Below are positions 1-7,314 of a DNA stretch of 36,143 nucleotides, piece by piece. The translations under genes were made by a program, and so were the position numbers. Below the pieces are notes generated by a model. That model did no database searches. It was not told the DNA's origin and saw only the letters and a list, made by a program, of their open reading frames with translations. Source of the stretch: Megasphaera elsdenii (GTDB taxonomy: Bacteria > Bacillota > Negativicutes > Veillonellales > Megasphaeraceae); contig NZ_JAJBQV010000020.1 of assembly GCF_020539865.1 (NCBI RefSeq), positions 1 to 36,143 of the forward strand, written 5' to 3'. Numbering within the stretch: the stretch's first letter is position 1; the number at the start of each line of letters is the position of its first letter.

Positions 1-9
1 AGCCGATAG

Positions 10-55
10 AAAAGGGACTGTGGCGTGAAAGAGACTATCATGCGCAGTCCTTTTT
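10..55 (+). terminator. Intrinsic terminator of an upstream gene outside the window
   Basis: A stem of AAAAGGGACTG with CAGTCCTTTTT (one G-U pair) closes a long loop and ends in a T run. Positions 1-59 closely match 1481-1540, including the loop, so the two copies are related by descent rather than being merely similar terminators. The gene it ends lies off the left edge. Confidence 0.7.
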
Positions 56-65
56 GGATTCAGAT

Positions 66-143
66 GCGGCGTTCCGCCGCGATAAACTCACACTGACAAC
101 GACGCTTCGGGAAACCCTCGGCGCGTAGCGGGCGAGCCCGCTA
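66..143. repeat. GC-rich palindromic repeats (REP-like)
   Basis: Two perfect inverted repeats sit close together. GCGGCG/CGCCGC at 66-80 has a 3-base loop, and TAGCGGGC/GCCCGCTA at 126-143 has a 2-base centre. The second shares its core AGCGGGC...GCCCGCT with 27248-27262, so it belongs to a dispersed palindrome family in this genome. No coding potential is apparent. Confidence 0.6.
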
Positions 144-150
144 GCGATAT

Positions 151-176
151 TTGACCACGGCCCATTCTGGTATAAT
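151..176 (+). promoter_or_regulatory. Extended -10 promoter
   Basis: TGGTATAAT gives a perfect -10 hexamer (171-176) with an upstream TG. A TTGACC lies 14 bp further up, shorter than the ideal 17, so the extended -10 probably does most of the work. No open reading frame follows directly; the transcript would run into the structured stretch at 182-345. Confidence 0.5.
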
Positions 177-181
177 AGCAG

Positions 182-345
182 GCTTTTACGAGCCACGAGC
201 CACCTGTCATGAATCCTGGGTATGCACAGGATTCACGGCGGTCACCCCTACGATTGCGGCGAGGCCGTCAGGCCCCTAACTCGATGAACGACCTACGATA
301 AACGGCTTTACGCCCAGCCGTTAGGCCACCTAGACATTAACGGTT
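182..345 (+). ncRNA. Candidate structured RNA of unknown class
   Basis: This gene-free stretch directly follows a -10 box and contains three clear hairpins. TGAATCCTG/CAGGATTCA (210-235) has 9 bp and an 8-base loop. GGCC/GGCC closes a 4-base loop (263-274). AACGGCT/AGCCGTT (301-322) has 7 bp and an 8-base loop. I do not recognise it as tmRNA, SRP RNA, RNase P, 6S or a known riboswitch. It could equally be a remnant of a mobile element or a fold-back repeat, since CCACGAG units occur at its left edge. No terminator is seen at its end. Confidence 0.3.
188..203 (+). repeat. CCACGAG heptamer repeat
   Basis: ACGAGCCACGAGCCAC, two overlapping units of a heptamer family that recurs at 17452-17488, 18160-18178 and 35790-35815. 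Confidence 0.5.
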
Positions 346-359
346 TCTTAAATATTCAG

Positions 360-385
360 GAATTCGATTAAAGAATGATTAGAAT
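360..385 (+). repeat. GAATTCGATTAAAG repeat element, copy 1
   Basis: The 14-mer GAATTCGATTAAAG followed by a degenerate GATTA-containing tail recurs at 21766-21795. Both copies are intergenic and upstream of a gene. Confidence 0.45.
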
Positions 386-435
386 TTCTGGTTGGCCCTG
401 TTTTGTAGTGTATGATGGAATCAGAAGTCGTTCTA

Positions 436-464
436 TTGCGGAGCGGGAACGATTATTATACAAT
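436..464 (+). promoter_or_regulatory. Promoter of the Rpn-family pseudogene
   Basis: TTGCGG (436-441) and TACAAT (459-464) are separated by exactly 17 bp. A GGAGG ribosome-binding site follows at about 477-482 and an ATG at 491. The signals survive although the gene they serve is broken. Confidence 0.5.
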
Positions 465-490
465 AAAAATGAATCTGGAGGTGTGACATC

Positions 491-1472
491 ATGTCCGATT
501 CGGCACAACAGGCCAAAGCGCAGAAAAGAGCGTGTGACGAGGCGTGCAAACGGGTCCTTTCGGAGCGGGGCATCATGGCCCATATCCTAAAGGCCTGCAC
601 GGAAGAATTCAAGGATTGTGCTTTGCAGGATATTGCCAAACGCTATATCCAGGGTGAACCGAGTATCAGCTGTATGGCTGTGGACCCGGAAGCTATTGCA
701 CCACGCATCGAAAGTGAGCAGACGGAAGACAAATCCGGAGCGGAAAGAACGGTGTATTACGACATTCGTTTCCATGCCGTAGCTCCCGTGGACGGAAAGT
801 TCATCCAGCTCATCATTAATCTGGAAGCGTAGAACGATTTTAATCCGGGGTATCCGCTGCTAAAGCGGGCCGTCTACTATTGCGGTCGTATGATTTCCAG
901 TCAGTATGGCACGGTTTTCGTAAAATCCCATTATGAAAAAATTCAGAAGGTCTATTCCATTTGGATCTGCACGATGCCAACGAAAAAATGGGAGTACCAT
1001 ATTTCCAGTTACCAACTGACAGAGAAACATCTAATCGGTCATACTCAGGCCGAGCGGAGCCATTACGATTTGCTCCGTATCGTCTTGGTCTGTCTGGGAA
1101 GTAAGAGCCATAGGCAGTTGAAAGGCATTTTGCGTCTGCTGAACATGCTGCTCTTGGATAACATGGGTTCCCAAGAAAAAAGGAATTACTAACGCAAGAA
1201 TTTAACGTAACAATGACACCGCACTTGGAGAAAGGAGTGGCGACAATGTGTAACTTGAGCGAAGGTATTGAACGGCGCGGGGAACGGCGAGGAGAAAACG
1301 CGGACGTAAACTGGGGGAAGAAGTAGGAGAAAAACGTGGTTGGAATTTAGGAAAACAAGACAACGTACTGGAAATGCTGAAAGATGGCGTACCTTTTGAA
1401 AAGATTGCTCAGTATACTAAGTTATCCTTAGAAGCTATTGCTGACATTGCAAAGCAAAATAAATTAATTTAA
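491..1472 (+). pseudogene. Decayed Rpn-family (PD-(D/E)XK) nuclease/transposase gene
   Basis: The reading resembles the Rpn family of recombination-promoting nucleases / putative transposases. It has the N-terminal 'RGIMAHILK' and 'EEFKD' region, 'YDIRFHA', a 'LIINLEA' strand, then 'GRMISSQYGT' and 'KVYSIWIC'. Three lesions break it. An in-frame TAG at 830-832 stands where the family has Gln (CAG to TAG), and reading resumes at once as NDFNPGYPLLKR. One A is missing from the A6 run at 1176-1181, after which the frame reads QEFNVTMTPHLEKG. One A is missing near 1295-1298, after which it reads through to the TAA at 1470-1472. The terminal part (VLEMLKDGVPFEKIAQYTKL) is the usual short helical tail. 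A GGAGG ribosome-binding site and a promoter remain upstream. With three lesions a functional frameshifting gene is unlikely. Confidence 0.85.
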
Positions 1473-1491
1473 GTATGTTTAGCCAATAGAG

Positions 1492-1537
1492 AAGGGGCTG
1501 TTGCGTGAAAGCATAGGCTATCATGCACAGCCCCTTT
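1492..1537 (+). terminator. Intrinsic terminator
   Basis: The 10-bp stem AAGGGGCTGT/ACAGCCCCTT has a further inner pairing (GCGTG/CATGC) and a short T run. It ends the Rpn pseudogene transcript and matches the hairpin at 10-55. Confidence 0.75.
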
Positions 1538-1572
1538 ATAGTAAAAATATATACGGATGAAAAGGAGATTTT

Positions 1573-2295
1573 ATGGATAAGATTGTAGTTTCTATAGGTG
1601 GAAAAGACTGCCTTATTTATTCGGCAGGACAGGCGGAGTATGTATTGGTACAGCCTGTGGATGACCATGATTTGGAAGTATTGGACGAACAGGTAACGGC
1701 CATTGCCAAGGCCGTCCCAGTGCCTTTCGTTTTTGTGGCTTTCCCCGTGACCGATTGGAATCGGGAATTATCGCCCTGGGACAGTCCGGTTGTTTTCGGG
1801 CCTTCTGATTTTGGACATGGTGCAGCCAAAACGCTGGGCTTCATCGAAAAGGTCCTCTTGCCGGCTGTCTGCCTGCGATGCCATTTACCGGAAGGCACCC
1901 CCATTGTGTTAGGCGGATATTCCCTGGCAGGGCTCTTTGCTTTGTGGTGCGCCTGGCAGACGCCAACCTTCTCGGCTATTGCTGCTGCGTCGCCGTCGGT
2001 CTGGTTTCCCCATTGGCTGGATTATGCCAGTCAGCGGCCGCCGCAGACTCAGGCCGTATACTTGAGCCTGGGTGACAAAGAGGAAAGGACGCGCAATCCT
2101 GTCATGGCGTCGGTTGGGGACTGTATTCGCCAGCAGTATGCCTATTTAGCGGGCTTGCCCCGTATGCAGGTGCTGTTGGAATGGAATAAGGGCAACCATT
2201 TTCAACAGACTGGGCAGCGTTGTGCTAAGGCTTTTGCATGGTGTGTGTCATCATTGGCGCAGGGGTCAGGCGGCGCCAGCAACACCAGAGGATAG
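1573..2295 (+). CDS. Alpha/beta-hydrolase, putative esterase
   Basis: This 240-residue protein is cytoplasmic, since no signal peptide is seen. It has a GYSLAG nucleophile elbow at 115-120, with Ser117 as the likely catalytic serine. A late GNHF (His209) is the likely catalytic histidine, and the acid may lie around residue 168. The layout fits the esterase-D/Fes-like putative esterase group (PF00756 type) rather than a lipase. The substrate cannot be told from sequence. Iron-siderophore esterases belong to this group, but no siderophore genes are nearby. The start is supported by AAGGAG 7 bases upstream of the ATG. The last 71 bases overlap, tail to tail, the end of the minus-strand permease, so the final 20 or so residues (Gly/Ser-rich) may be a recent extension. 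No terminator separates the two genes. Confidence 0.75.
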   Translation: MDKIVVSIGGKDCLIYSAGQAEYVLVQPVDDHDLEVLDEQVTAIAKAVPVPFVFVAFPVTDWNRELSPWDSPVVFGPSDFGHGAAKTLGFIEKVLLPAVCLRCHLPEGTPIVLGGYSLAGLFALWCAWQTPTFSAIAAASPSVWFPHWLDYASQRPPQTQAVYLSLGDKEERTRNPVMASVGDCIRQQYAYLAGLPRMQVLLEWNKGNHFQQTGQRCAKAFAWCVSSLAQGSGGASNTRG

Positions 2296-3595
2296 CCAGC
2301 CAGACGGGCATGATGAGGACGGCTGTGAGCATGTCCGGCATCTGGGTCATCATGAGGACGATAAAGCAGAGGAAGGCCAGGCAGAAATAGTCCGCTGCCG
2401 GGTACCAGAGGGACGGGAATTTCGTCGTCTTGCCCGCCTTCCGGCAGTAGGCCTTGAATTTCAAGTGCGTCACGATGATGGTGATCCAGTTGACGATGGT
2501 CGCGCCGACCGTGAGGGACAAGAAATACATGAAGATTTTTCCCGGGAAGAAATAGGTCACGGCGACGACGAACAAGGTCAGGCCTGAGCAGAGGCAGAGC
2601 GTGTGGACCGGTACGCCCCGGGACGACAGCTTCTTGAACCATTGCGGCGCGTTGCCTTCTTCTGCCAGGCCGAAGGCGATGCGGGAATTGCCGTAAATGG
2701 CCGAGTTATAGACGGAAATGGCCGCAGCCAGGACGACGAAGTTGAGGAGATTGGCCGCTGCCGGGAAGCCGACGTTGGTGAAGATCTGGACGAAAGGACT
2801 GTTCTGGGTGCCAATCTGGTTCCACGGCCACAAAGTCATGATGACGACCATCGTGCCGATGTAAAAGACAAGGATACGCCAGATAATCTGGTTGATGGCC
2901 TTGGGCAGGGACCGTTCGGGATTTTCCGCTTCGCCTGCCGTGATGCCGATGAGTTCGACGCCGCCGAAGGAAAAGATGACCGTCACCATGGCCAGGCAGA
3001 AGCCCCAGATGCCCTTGGGCAGGATGCCGCCGTAGGCCCAGAGGTTGCTGAAATTCTGCGGGAACGGCCGGCTGTCCTGCAAGATGAGCCAGGCGCCGAG
3101 GGCAATCATGCCCAGGATAGCCGCCACCTTGATGAAGGACATCCAGAACTCCGTTTCGCCGTAGGCCCGGACATTGACCAGGTTGAGACAGGTGATGGCT
3201 ATGAGGCAGACCAGGGCCGTGACCCATTGCGGCAGGTCCGGCAGCCAGTAATGGACGTAGATGCCGACGGCTGTCAATTCAGCCATGCTGATGATGACGT
3301 AAGAGAACCAGTAATTCCAGCCCAGCATGAACCCCGGGAAGGGTCCCCAGTATTTGTCGGCATAATAGCTGAAGGAGCCGGACACGGGTTCTTCGACGGC
3401 CATTTCCCCTAACATGCGCATGATGAGGAAAATGACGATGCCACAGATGAAATAGGCTGCGATGACCGACGGCCCGCCCAGGGAAATGGTCGACGCCGAC
3501 CCGTAAAACAACCCGGTACCAATTGCGCCGCCCAGGGCGATCATCTGGAGATGACGGTTCTTCAGGCCACGCTGCATTTGTGATGCTTCTTTCAT
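2225..3595 (-). CDS. Amino-acid permease, APC superfamily (AroP/ProY type)
   Basis: A polytopic inner-membrane protein of 456 residues with about 12 hydrophobic segments, predicted to import an amino acid by proton symport. The start region 'GLKNRHLQMIALGGAIGTGLF' carries the G-A-I-G-T-G-L substrate-backbone motif of the amino acid transporter (AAT) subfamily. 'GEAENPERSLPKAI' in the middle and 'YNSAIYGNSRI' later are further hallmarks. Length is normal for the family (about 450-470). I chose the ATG at 3593-3595 because AGGAGGT lies just upstream; a longer in-frame reading back to 3703 would run through the leader hairpin and is rejected. The gene has its own strong promoter and a leader terminator, so expression is probably set by attenuation. 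Substrate class (aromatic, proline, branched) is not resolvable here. The end overlaps the hydrolase gene by 71 bp. Confidence 0.88.
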   Translation of the reverse strand: MKEASQMQRGLKNRHLQMIALGGAIGTGLFYGSASTISLGGPSVIAAYFICGIVIFLIMRMLGEMAVEEPVSGSFSYYADKYWGPFPGFMLGWNYWFSYVIISMAELTAVGIYVHYWLPDLPQWVTALVCLIAITCLNLVNVRAYGETEFWMSFIKVAAILGMIALGAWLILQDSRPFPQNFSNLWAYGGILPKGIWGFCLAMVTVIFSFGGVELIGITAGEAENPERSLPKAINQIIWRILVFYIGTMVVIMTLWPWNQIGTQNSPFVQIFTNVGFPAAANLLNFVVLAAAISVYNSAIYGNSRIAFGLAEEGNAPQWFKKLSSRGVPVHTLCLCSGLTLFVVAVTYFFPGKIFMYFLSLTVGATIVNWITIIVTHLKFKAYCRKAGKTTKFPSLWYPAADYFCLAFLCFIVLMMTQMPDMLTAVLIMPVWLAILWCCWRRLTPAPMMTHTMQKP

Positions 3596-3612
3596 GAAAA
3601 ATACCTCCTGAC

Positions 3613-3666
3613 AAAAAAGACCGCACGAAAGTTTACACCCAAGGTGGTGTACCCCTTCGTGCGGTC
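3613..3666 (-). promoter_or_regulatory. Leader terminator hairpin (attenuator) of the permease gene
   Basis: Read on the minus strand, GACCGCACGAA (3656-3666) pairs perfectly with TTCGTGCGGTC (3619-3629). An inner TACACC/GGTGTA pairing lies between, and six T follow at 3613-3618. It sits between the promoter (3692-3719) and the AGGAGGT site, so it would stop transcription before the coding region unless relieved. No leader peptide or known riboswitch class was recognised. Confidence 0.65.
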
Positions 3667-3691
3667 GTTTTGCGATTACACTCTGTCTATT

Positions 3692-3719
3692 AGTATAGAA
3701 CAAAAACGGAACTTGTCAA
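3692..3719 (-). promoter_or_regulatory. Sigma-70 type promoter of the permease gene
   Basis: On the minus strand a consensus TTGACA (3714-3719) is followed after 16 bp by TATACT (3692-3697). The predicted transcript has a leader of roughly 90 bases before the ATG and contains the terminator hairpin. Confidence 0.75.
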
Positions 3720-3890
3720 TCCAAGAAGATATAGCCGCCGAATATGGCCGGGCTGGCACAGTTCTGTCACAGCTGTGACGGGATGCTATCTTTTTCGACC
3801 GGGAGAAGCTATAATAAAATAGAAATAAAGAGCTATTCTCAGGAAAGAAGGCTGATTCTGGTTGCAAGATGTATGCAGGACTCTCGATTG

Positions 3891-3899
3891 TGTTATAAT
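3891..3899 (+). promoter_or_regulatory. Extended -10 promoter for 3919-5045
   Basis: TGTTATAAT gives a perfect -10 hexamer with the upstream TG; no good -35 is seen. A start of transcription around 3905 would leave almost no leader before AGGAGG (3905-3910), so the true start may be slightly upstream or initiation may be close to leaderless. Confidence 0.4.
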
Positions 3900-3918
3900 G
3901 GCAGAGGAGGCGGGAACG

Positions 3919-4083
3919 ATGGGGCCATTCGTCGATGCGGACGGAAACCGGTGCAGTGTCAAACAGGTTGTGCGGAACCTCTTGAAAGAGGACGTGACCT
4001 ATGAATTCATCGCACACGTTGCCCAATGCCCGCTAAAAACGGTAAAGGAAATTGCCGCGCAAGAAAAAAGCAATAGGGAGTGA
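3919..4083 (+). CDS. Small hypothetical protein (54 aa), possible helical DNA-binding fold
   Basis: I do not recognise the family. The ATG at 3919 is preceded by AGGAGG at 8 bases; a longer in-frame start upstream would run through the -10 box and is unlikely. The C-terminal half, around 'TYEFIAHVAQCPLKTVKEIA', has the spacing of a helix-turn-helix, similar in look to the short tails of Rpn proteins, but this is only a resemblance. The gene overlaps the ribosome-binding region of the downstream dehydrogenase: its TGA is at 4081-4083 and the TTG start is at 4089. The two are probably translated in a coupled way. Confidence 0.55.
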   Translation: MGPFVDADGNRCSVKQVVRNLLKEDVTYEFIAHVAQCPLKTVKEIAAQEKSNRE

Positions 4084-4088
4084 TTCAT

Positions 4089-5045
4089 TTGAAAATCTTA
4101 GTTGTCATGGATGTCGATGCGAAACAGAAACAGTGGCTGGAAGCAGCTGCTCCGGAGGCGGATTTTTGCTATTGTCCCGGTGATGGGAGTCAGGCCGGAA
4201 AAGCGTTGAAAGAAGCAGATGTCATCATTGGCAATATAGCTCCTGACCTGGTGAAAGAAGCGTCGCAGTTGAAGTGGCTCCAGCTCAACAGTGCCGGTGC
4301 CAACGAATACTGCCGGCCCGGTATCCTGCAGGCTGGCGTCACCTTGACCAATGCGACCGGTGCCTACGGCCTGGCGTTGTCAGAACACATGCTGGCCCAG
4401 ACACTGGCGATGATGAAGAAACTCTATCGCTACTATGATAATCAGCATCAAGCCCTGTGGTGCGATGAAGGGCCGGTGACGTCCCTCTATGGCGCGACCG
4501 TCGTCGTCGTCGGTTTTGGCAATATCGGCCGTAACTTCGGCCAGCGCGTCAAGGCCATGGGGGCCCACGTCATCGGGTTGCGCCGCCGTCAGGGAGCCGT
4601 ACCGCCCGAAGCCGATGAAATGGGGGATATGGCCCATTTCAACGATTACCTGGCCCAGGCCGACATTGTCGCTTCGTGCCTGCCGGATACGCCGGAAACG
4701 TATCACCTCTATGATGCGGCGCGCTTTGGCGCCATGAAGAAAGGGGCGTACTTCGTCAACGTCGGCCGCGGGACCAACGTCGACCAGAAAGCCCTCCGCG
4801 ATGCCGTTGTGGCAGGCCATCTGGCCGGGGCTGCCTTAGACGTTACTGACCCGGAACCGCTGCCGCCGTCGGATCCCCTGTGGAAGACGCCGGGCATCTA
4901 CATTACGCCGCACATTTCCGGCGGCTATCACCTCCAGGCGACGCACGACTATATCGTCCGCATCGCCGCGGATAATCTCAAACGGTACCTGGCCGGTGAT
5001 CCCCTGGAAAACATCGTCGACCTCATGACCGGCTATAAAGCGTAA
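4089..5045 (+). CDS. D-isomer-specific 2-hydroxyacid dehydrogenase
   Basis: Interconverts a 2-oxoacid and a D-2-hydroxyacid with NAD(P)H in the cytoplasm. In 318 residues it shows the Rossmann motif GFGNIG (142-147), the catalytic Arg227 in NVGRG, Glu256 in DPEP and His275 in PHISG. These are the R-E-H residues of the D-2-hydroxyacid dehydrogenase family. At the end of the second Rossmann strand, where NAD-dependent members carry Asp, the sequence is GLRRRQ (164-168), so I infer a preference for NADP(H), as in the glyoxylate/hydroxypyruvate reductase branch. TTG is preferred as the start: GGGAG lies 8 bases upstream, whereas GTG at 4080 is inside that site. It is coupled to the small gene before it and ends at a clear terminator. 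Substrate is unknown. Confidence 0.85.
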   Translation: MKILVVMDVDAKQKQWLEAAAPEADFCYCPGDGSQAGKALKEADVIIGNIAPDLVKEASQLKWLQLNSAGANEYCRPGILQAGVTLTNATGAYGLALSEHMLAQTLAMMKKLYRYYDNQHQALWCDEGPVTSLYGATVVVVGFGNIGRNFGQRVKAMGAHVIGLRRRQGAVPPEADEMGDMAHFNDYLAQADIVASCLPDTPETYHLYDAARFGAMKKGAYFVNVGRGTNVDQKALRDAVVAGHLAGAALDVTDPEPLPPSDPLWKTPGIYITPHISGGYHLQATHDYIVRIAADNLKRYLAGDPLENIVDLMTGYKA

Positions 5046-5066
5046 AAGTAGGAGCTGTCTATGTAA

Positions 5067-5099
5067 AAAGGAGCTGTCGCACGAAGACAGCCCTTTTTT
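5067..5099 (+). terminator. Intrinsic terminator after the dehydrogenase
   Basis: AAGGAGCTGTC/GACAGCCCTTT with one mismatch, then six T. A partial copy of its left arm (GGAGCTGTC) sits just upstream at 5051-5059. It belongs to the recurrent GGAGCTGTCGC terminator family. Confidence 0.8.
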
Positions 5100-5141
5100 G
5101 GCTCTTGTATTAAGATTTTTTATCAGTTTTATGAAAAAATG

Positions 5142-5177
5142 GTCGGAATGGAGCTTTTTTGTCTTATTGGAGCAGAC
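5142..5177 (+). promoter_or_regulatory. Tandem-repeat operator A, upstream of the TonB receptor gene
   Basis: Two direct repeats, GTCGGAATGGAGC (5142-5154) and GTCTTATTGGAGC (5161-5173), are spaced 19 bp start to start and followed by AGAC. The same arrangement with the same spacing recurs at 8144-8179 before exbB. The second unit touches a -35-like CAGACT, with a -10-like TATTGT 17 bp on (5196-5201), as expected for an activator contacting polymerase. Tandem direct repeats are typical AraC-family (for example PchR, YbtA) binding sites, and an AraC gene lies at 16511. Confidence 0.6.
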
Positions 5178-5210
5178 TTTTAACCTGTTTTATGATATTG
5201 TGTATTAGTA

Positions 5211-5229
5211 AATGATTTTCAATATTATC
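5211..5229 (+). promoter_or_regulatory. Fur-box-like site before the TonB receptor gene
   Basis: The 19 bases match the classical Fur consensus at about 12 positions. The site lies downstream of the predicted -10 and ahead of the ribosome-binding site, where a repressor would block transcription. Confidence 0.4.
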
Positions 5230-5259
5230 GCTACGGGCGAAAGAGAGGGGTTTACCTAC

Positions 5260-7230
5260 ATGGCATATCATAAAATCAAGGGAACGAAGAAGGCATGGAT
5301 TACCTGGGCTGTTTTGACGGCATTGACGGTACCGGCTTATGCGGCGGCAGCTGATGGGCCGGCGGATAATGCAGCGGTTACGACGAAGGATGTCGTCGTA
5401 ACCGCGACGCGGACCGAAGCGGACGTCAAGATGGTACCGAATACGGTAGAAGTTATTACCGCCGACGATATCCAGAAACTCGGCGCAACGGATGTCTATT
5501 CGGCATTGCGCTTGGCCGATAACGTGCAGATCATGAACACCAGCACTGGCTTTGGCCACCGCATTTCCATGCGCGGCATGTCCAGCGATTCGACACTTAT
5601 TCTCATCAATGGCCAGCGGACAGCCATCGAAGATACGGAAACGACGCAGAACCTCTTGGCGTTGGACCGCATCAACGTCAACAATATTGAACGCATCGAA
5701 ATCGTCCGTGGCGCTGCTTCGGCCCAGTACGGTTCCGATGCCCTGGCCGGTGTCATCAACATCATCACCAAGAAATCGACCGGGAAGCCGTCGGTCACAG
5801 TCGGTGCTACGACGGGGACGACGAACATGTCCAATTATTATCACATCGACTTGGGCAAACAGGGCAAATTCAGCAGTACCTTCGACATGAATTTCTCCAA
5901 GGACCGGCAGTGGACGGAACATGAAGTTTCAGGCCTGCCCGTCAAGAACCTCCAAGGGCCGAAGCAGGACTATCATTTCAGCGGGTCCTATGAATTAGGG
6001 GAAAACAAGAACTTGAACCTCGATTTAGGCTACTATAAGGACAAACTCAGCGGCGACTGGAGCCATAAGGAGTACAACCTCGGCGCTTGGGGTGGCATCG
6101 TCCGCCTGCAGGACGCCAAACTGGAAACGGAACGGCGCGACGCCAGCCTGAGCCTGACCGGGAAGACGAAGAAAGACGACTACATGGTCCGCACGTTCTA
6201 CAGCAAGCTCGACAAATTCCGCTTCCTGCCCTACACGGCACTGGCCAAGGAATACGGCGAAACGAATAAGTACAGCATCTGGGGCATTGAAGCCAAGAAC
6301 AGTCATAAGGTCAACGGCGACCACACTTTGACGTATGGCACAGAATACGACCGCTATGATGTCGATGGCGTCAACTTCGGCAAGACCGGCGACAATGGCA
6401 AGGATCTCAACACGTATGCTGCGTACATCCAGGACGAATGGCTCTTGGGCGATAAGTGGGAAATCATCCCGGCTGTCCGCTACGACCATCACAGTGAATT
6501 CGGCAGCAAGACGACGCCTCATCTCGGCGTGACCTACCTGGCCAATGACCACAACCGCTTCAAAGCCAATTGGGGCGAAGGCTACAAGGCGCCCAGTGTC
6601 AGCGAACTCTACATGGACTATACCCACATGGGTGTCCTGACCTTGGGCAATCCCAATTTGAAGCCGGAAGAATCGAAGAACTGGGACCTCAGTTATGAAG
6701 GGGAATGGGGCAAGACCTTCGGTAAGATCACCTATTTCCACAACGACATCGATAACCTGATTTCAACCCGCACCGTCGGCGGCCGTCATGGTTATAATGA
6801 ATATTACAACATCGACGGTACGACGAAGACCCACGGCGTCGAATTGACGTTAGGCCGCAATCTCTCACGGGATTTGGATGTTAAAGTGACCAGCAACTGG
6901 ACCAGTGCCAGCCATAAAGTGGCTTCGGCTGAATCGGCAGCCCATGGTGTCGATGGCATTGCCGATAATATTACGACGCTGCAGCTGGCCTATGATGACC
7001 ACCGCGCTTATGGCTACAACGCGACGTTGTGGGAACAGTGGGTACACGATTATTACGAAAGCGATTCCAGCCAGACTTATTCTTATAATACCTTGAATTT
7101 CGTCATCAATAAGAAATATGGTGACGCTGTCCGCCTCTTTGCAGGTGTCGATAATATTTTCAATAAAAAAATCGATGCCATCTACCTCGACGGCCGTATT
7201 TGGCGCACTGGCATCGAAGTCAAATTCTAA
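5260..7230 (+). CDS. TonB-dependent outer-membrane receptor, probably for haem
   Basis: A 656-residue outer-membrane protein with a signal peptide (positive KIKGTKK, hydrophobic core, cleavage after AYA near residue 29). A TonB box (DVVVTATR) follows, then a plug domain (SMRGMSSD, INGQR, IEIVRGAASAQYGSDALAGVINI) and a 22-strand-type barrel ending in Phe. The stretch YKAPSVSELY (from 442), a His (Tyr-Thr-His) and NPNL (464-467) resemble the FRAP...His...NPNL arrangement of haem receptors such as HemR/HutA. NPNL alone also occurs in other receptors, so haem is a supported but not certain ligand. The start at 5260 follows GAGAGGGG and places the signal peptide correctly; an upstream ATG at 5212 lies in the regulatory region. 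Operator A and a Fur-like site precede it. Confidence 0.9.
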   Translation: MAYHKIKGTKKAWITWAVLTALTVPAYAAAADGPADNAAVTTKDVVVTATRTEADVKMVPNTVEVITADDIQKLGATDVYSALRLADNVQIMNTSTGFGHRISMRGMSSDSTLILINGQRTAIEDTETTQNLLALDRINVNNIERIEIVRGAASAQYGSDALAGVINIITKKSTGKPSVTVGATTGTTNMSNYYHIDLGKQGKFSSTFDMNFSKDRQWTEHEVSGLPVKNLQGPKQDYHFSGSYELGENKNLNLDLGYYKDKLSGDWSHKEYNLGAWGGIVRLQDAKLETERRDASLSLTGKTKKDDYMVRTFYSKLDKFRFLPYTALAKEYGETNKYSIWGIEAKNSHKVNGDHTLTYGTEYDRYDVDGVNFGKTGDNGKDLNTYAAYIQDEWLLGDKWEIIPAVRYDHHSEFGSKTTPHLGVTYLANDHNRFKANWGEGYKAPSVSELYMDYTHMGVLTLGNPNLKPEESKNWDLSYEGEWGKTFGKITYFHNDIDNLISTRTVGGRHGYNEYYNIDGTTKTHGVELTLGRNLSRDLDVKVTSNWTSASHKVASAESAAHGVDGIADNITTLQLAYDDHRAYGYNATLWEQWVHDYYESDSSQTYSYNTLNFVINKKYGDAVRLFAGVDNIFNKKIDAIYLDGRIWRTGIEVKF

Positions 7231-7314
7231 GGCCTTCGTCCTTGCAATTCTCTTCCGCTTGACGTAAAATAAAAGTAAGAATCAATCGCATGATATGCGG
7301 GAGGAGGATGCACT

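Noticed and set aside
182..345. tmRNA, SRP RNA, RNase P RNA or tRNA
   Set aside because: None of the conserved sequences of these RNAs could be found, and no cloverleaf can be drawn.
1176..1181. Programmed -1 frameshift in the Rpn gene
   Set aside because: The run could slip, but the gene also has an in-frame amber codon and another lost base, so decay is simpler.
2603..3412. Plus-strand frame of 269 codons opposite the permease
   Set aside because: It is very rich in Asp, Gly and Arg, as expected from the reverse of a membrane protein gene, and has no start signals.
3613..3666. Terminator of a gene upstream of the permease
   Set aside because: A consensus minus-strand promoter lies between the hairpin and anything upstream, so the hairpin is in the permease leader.
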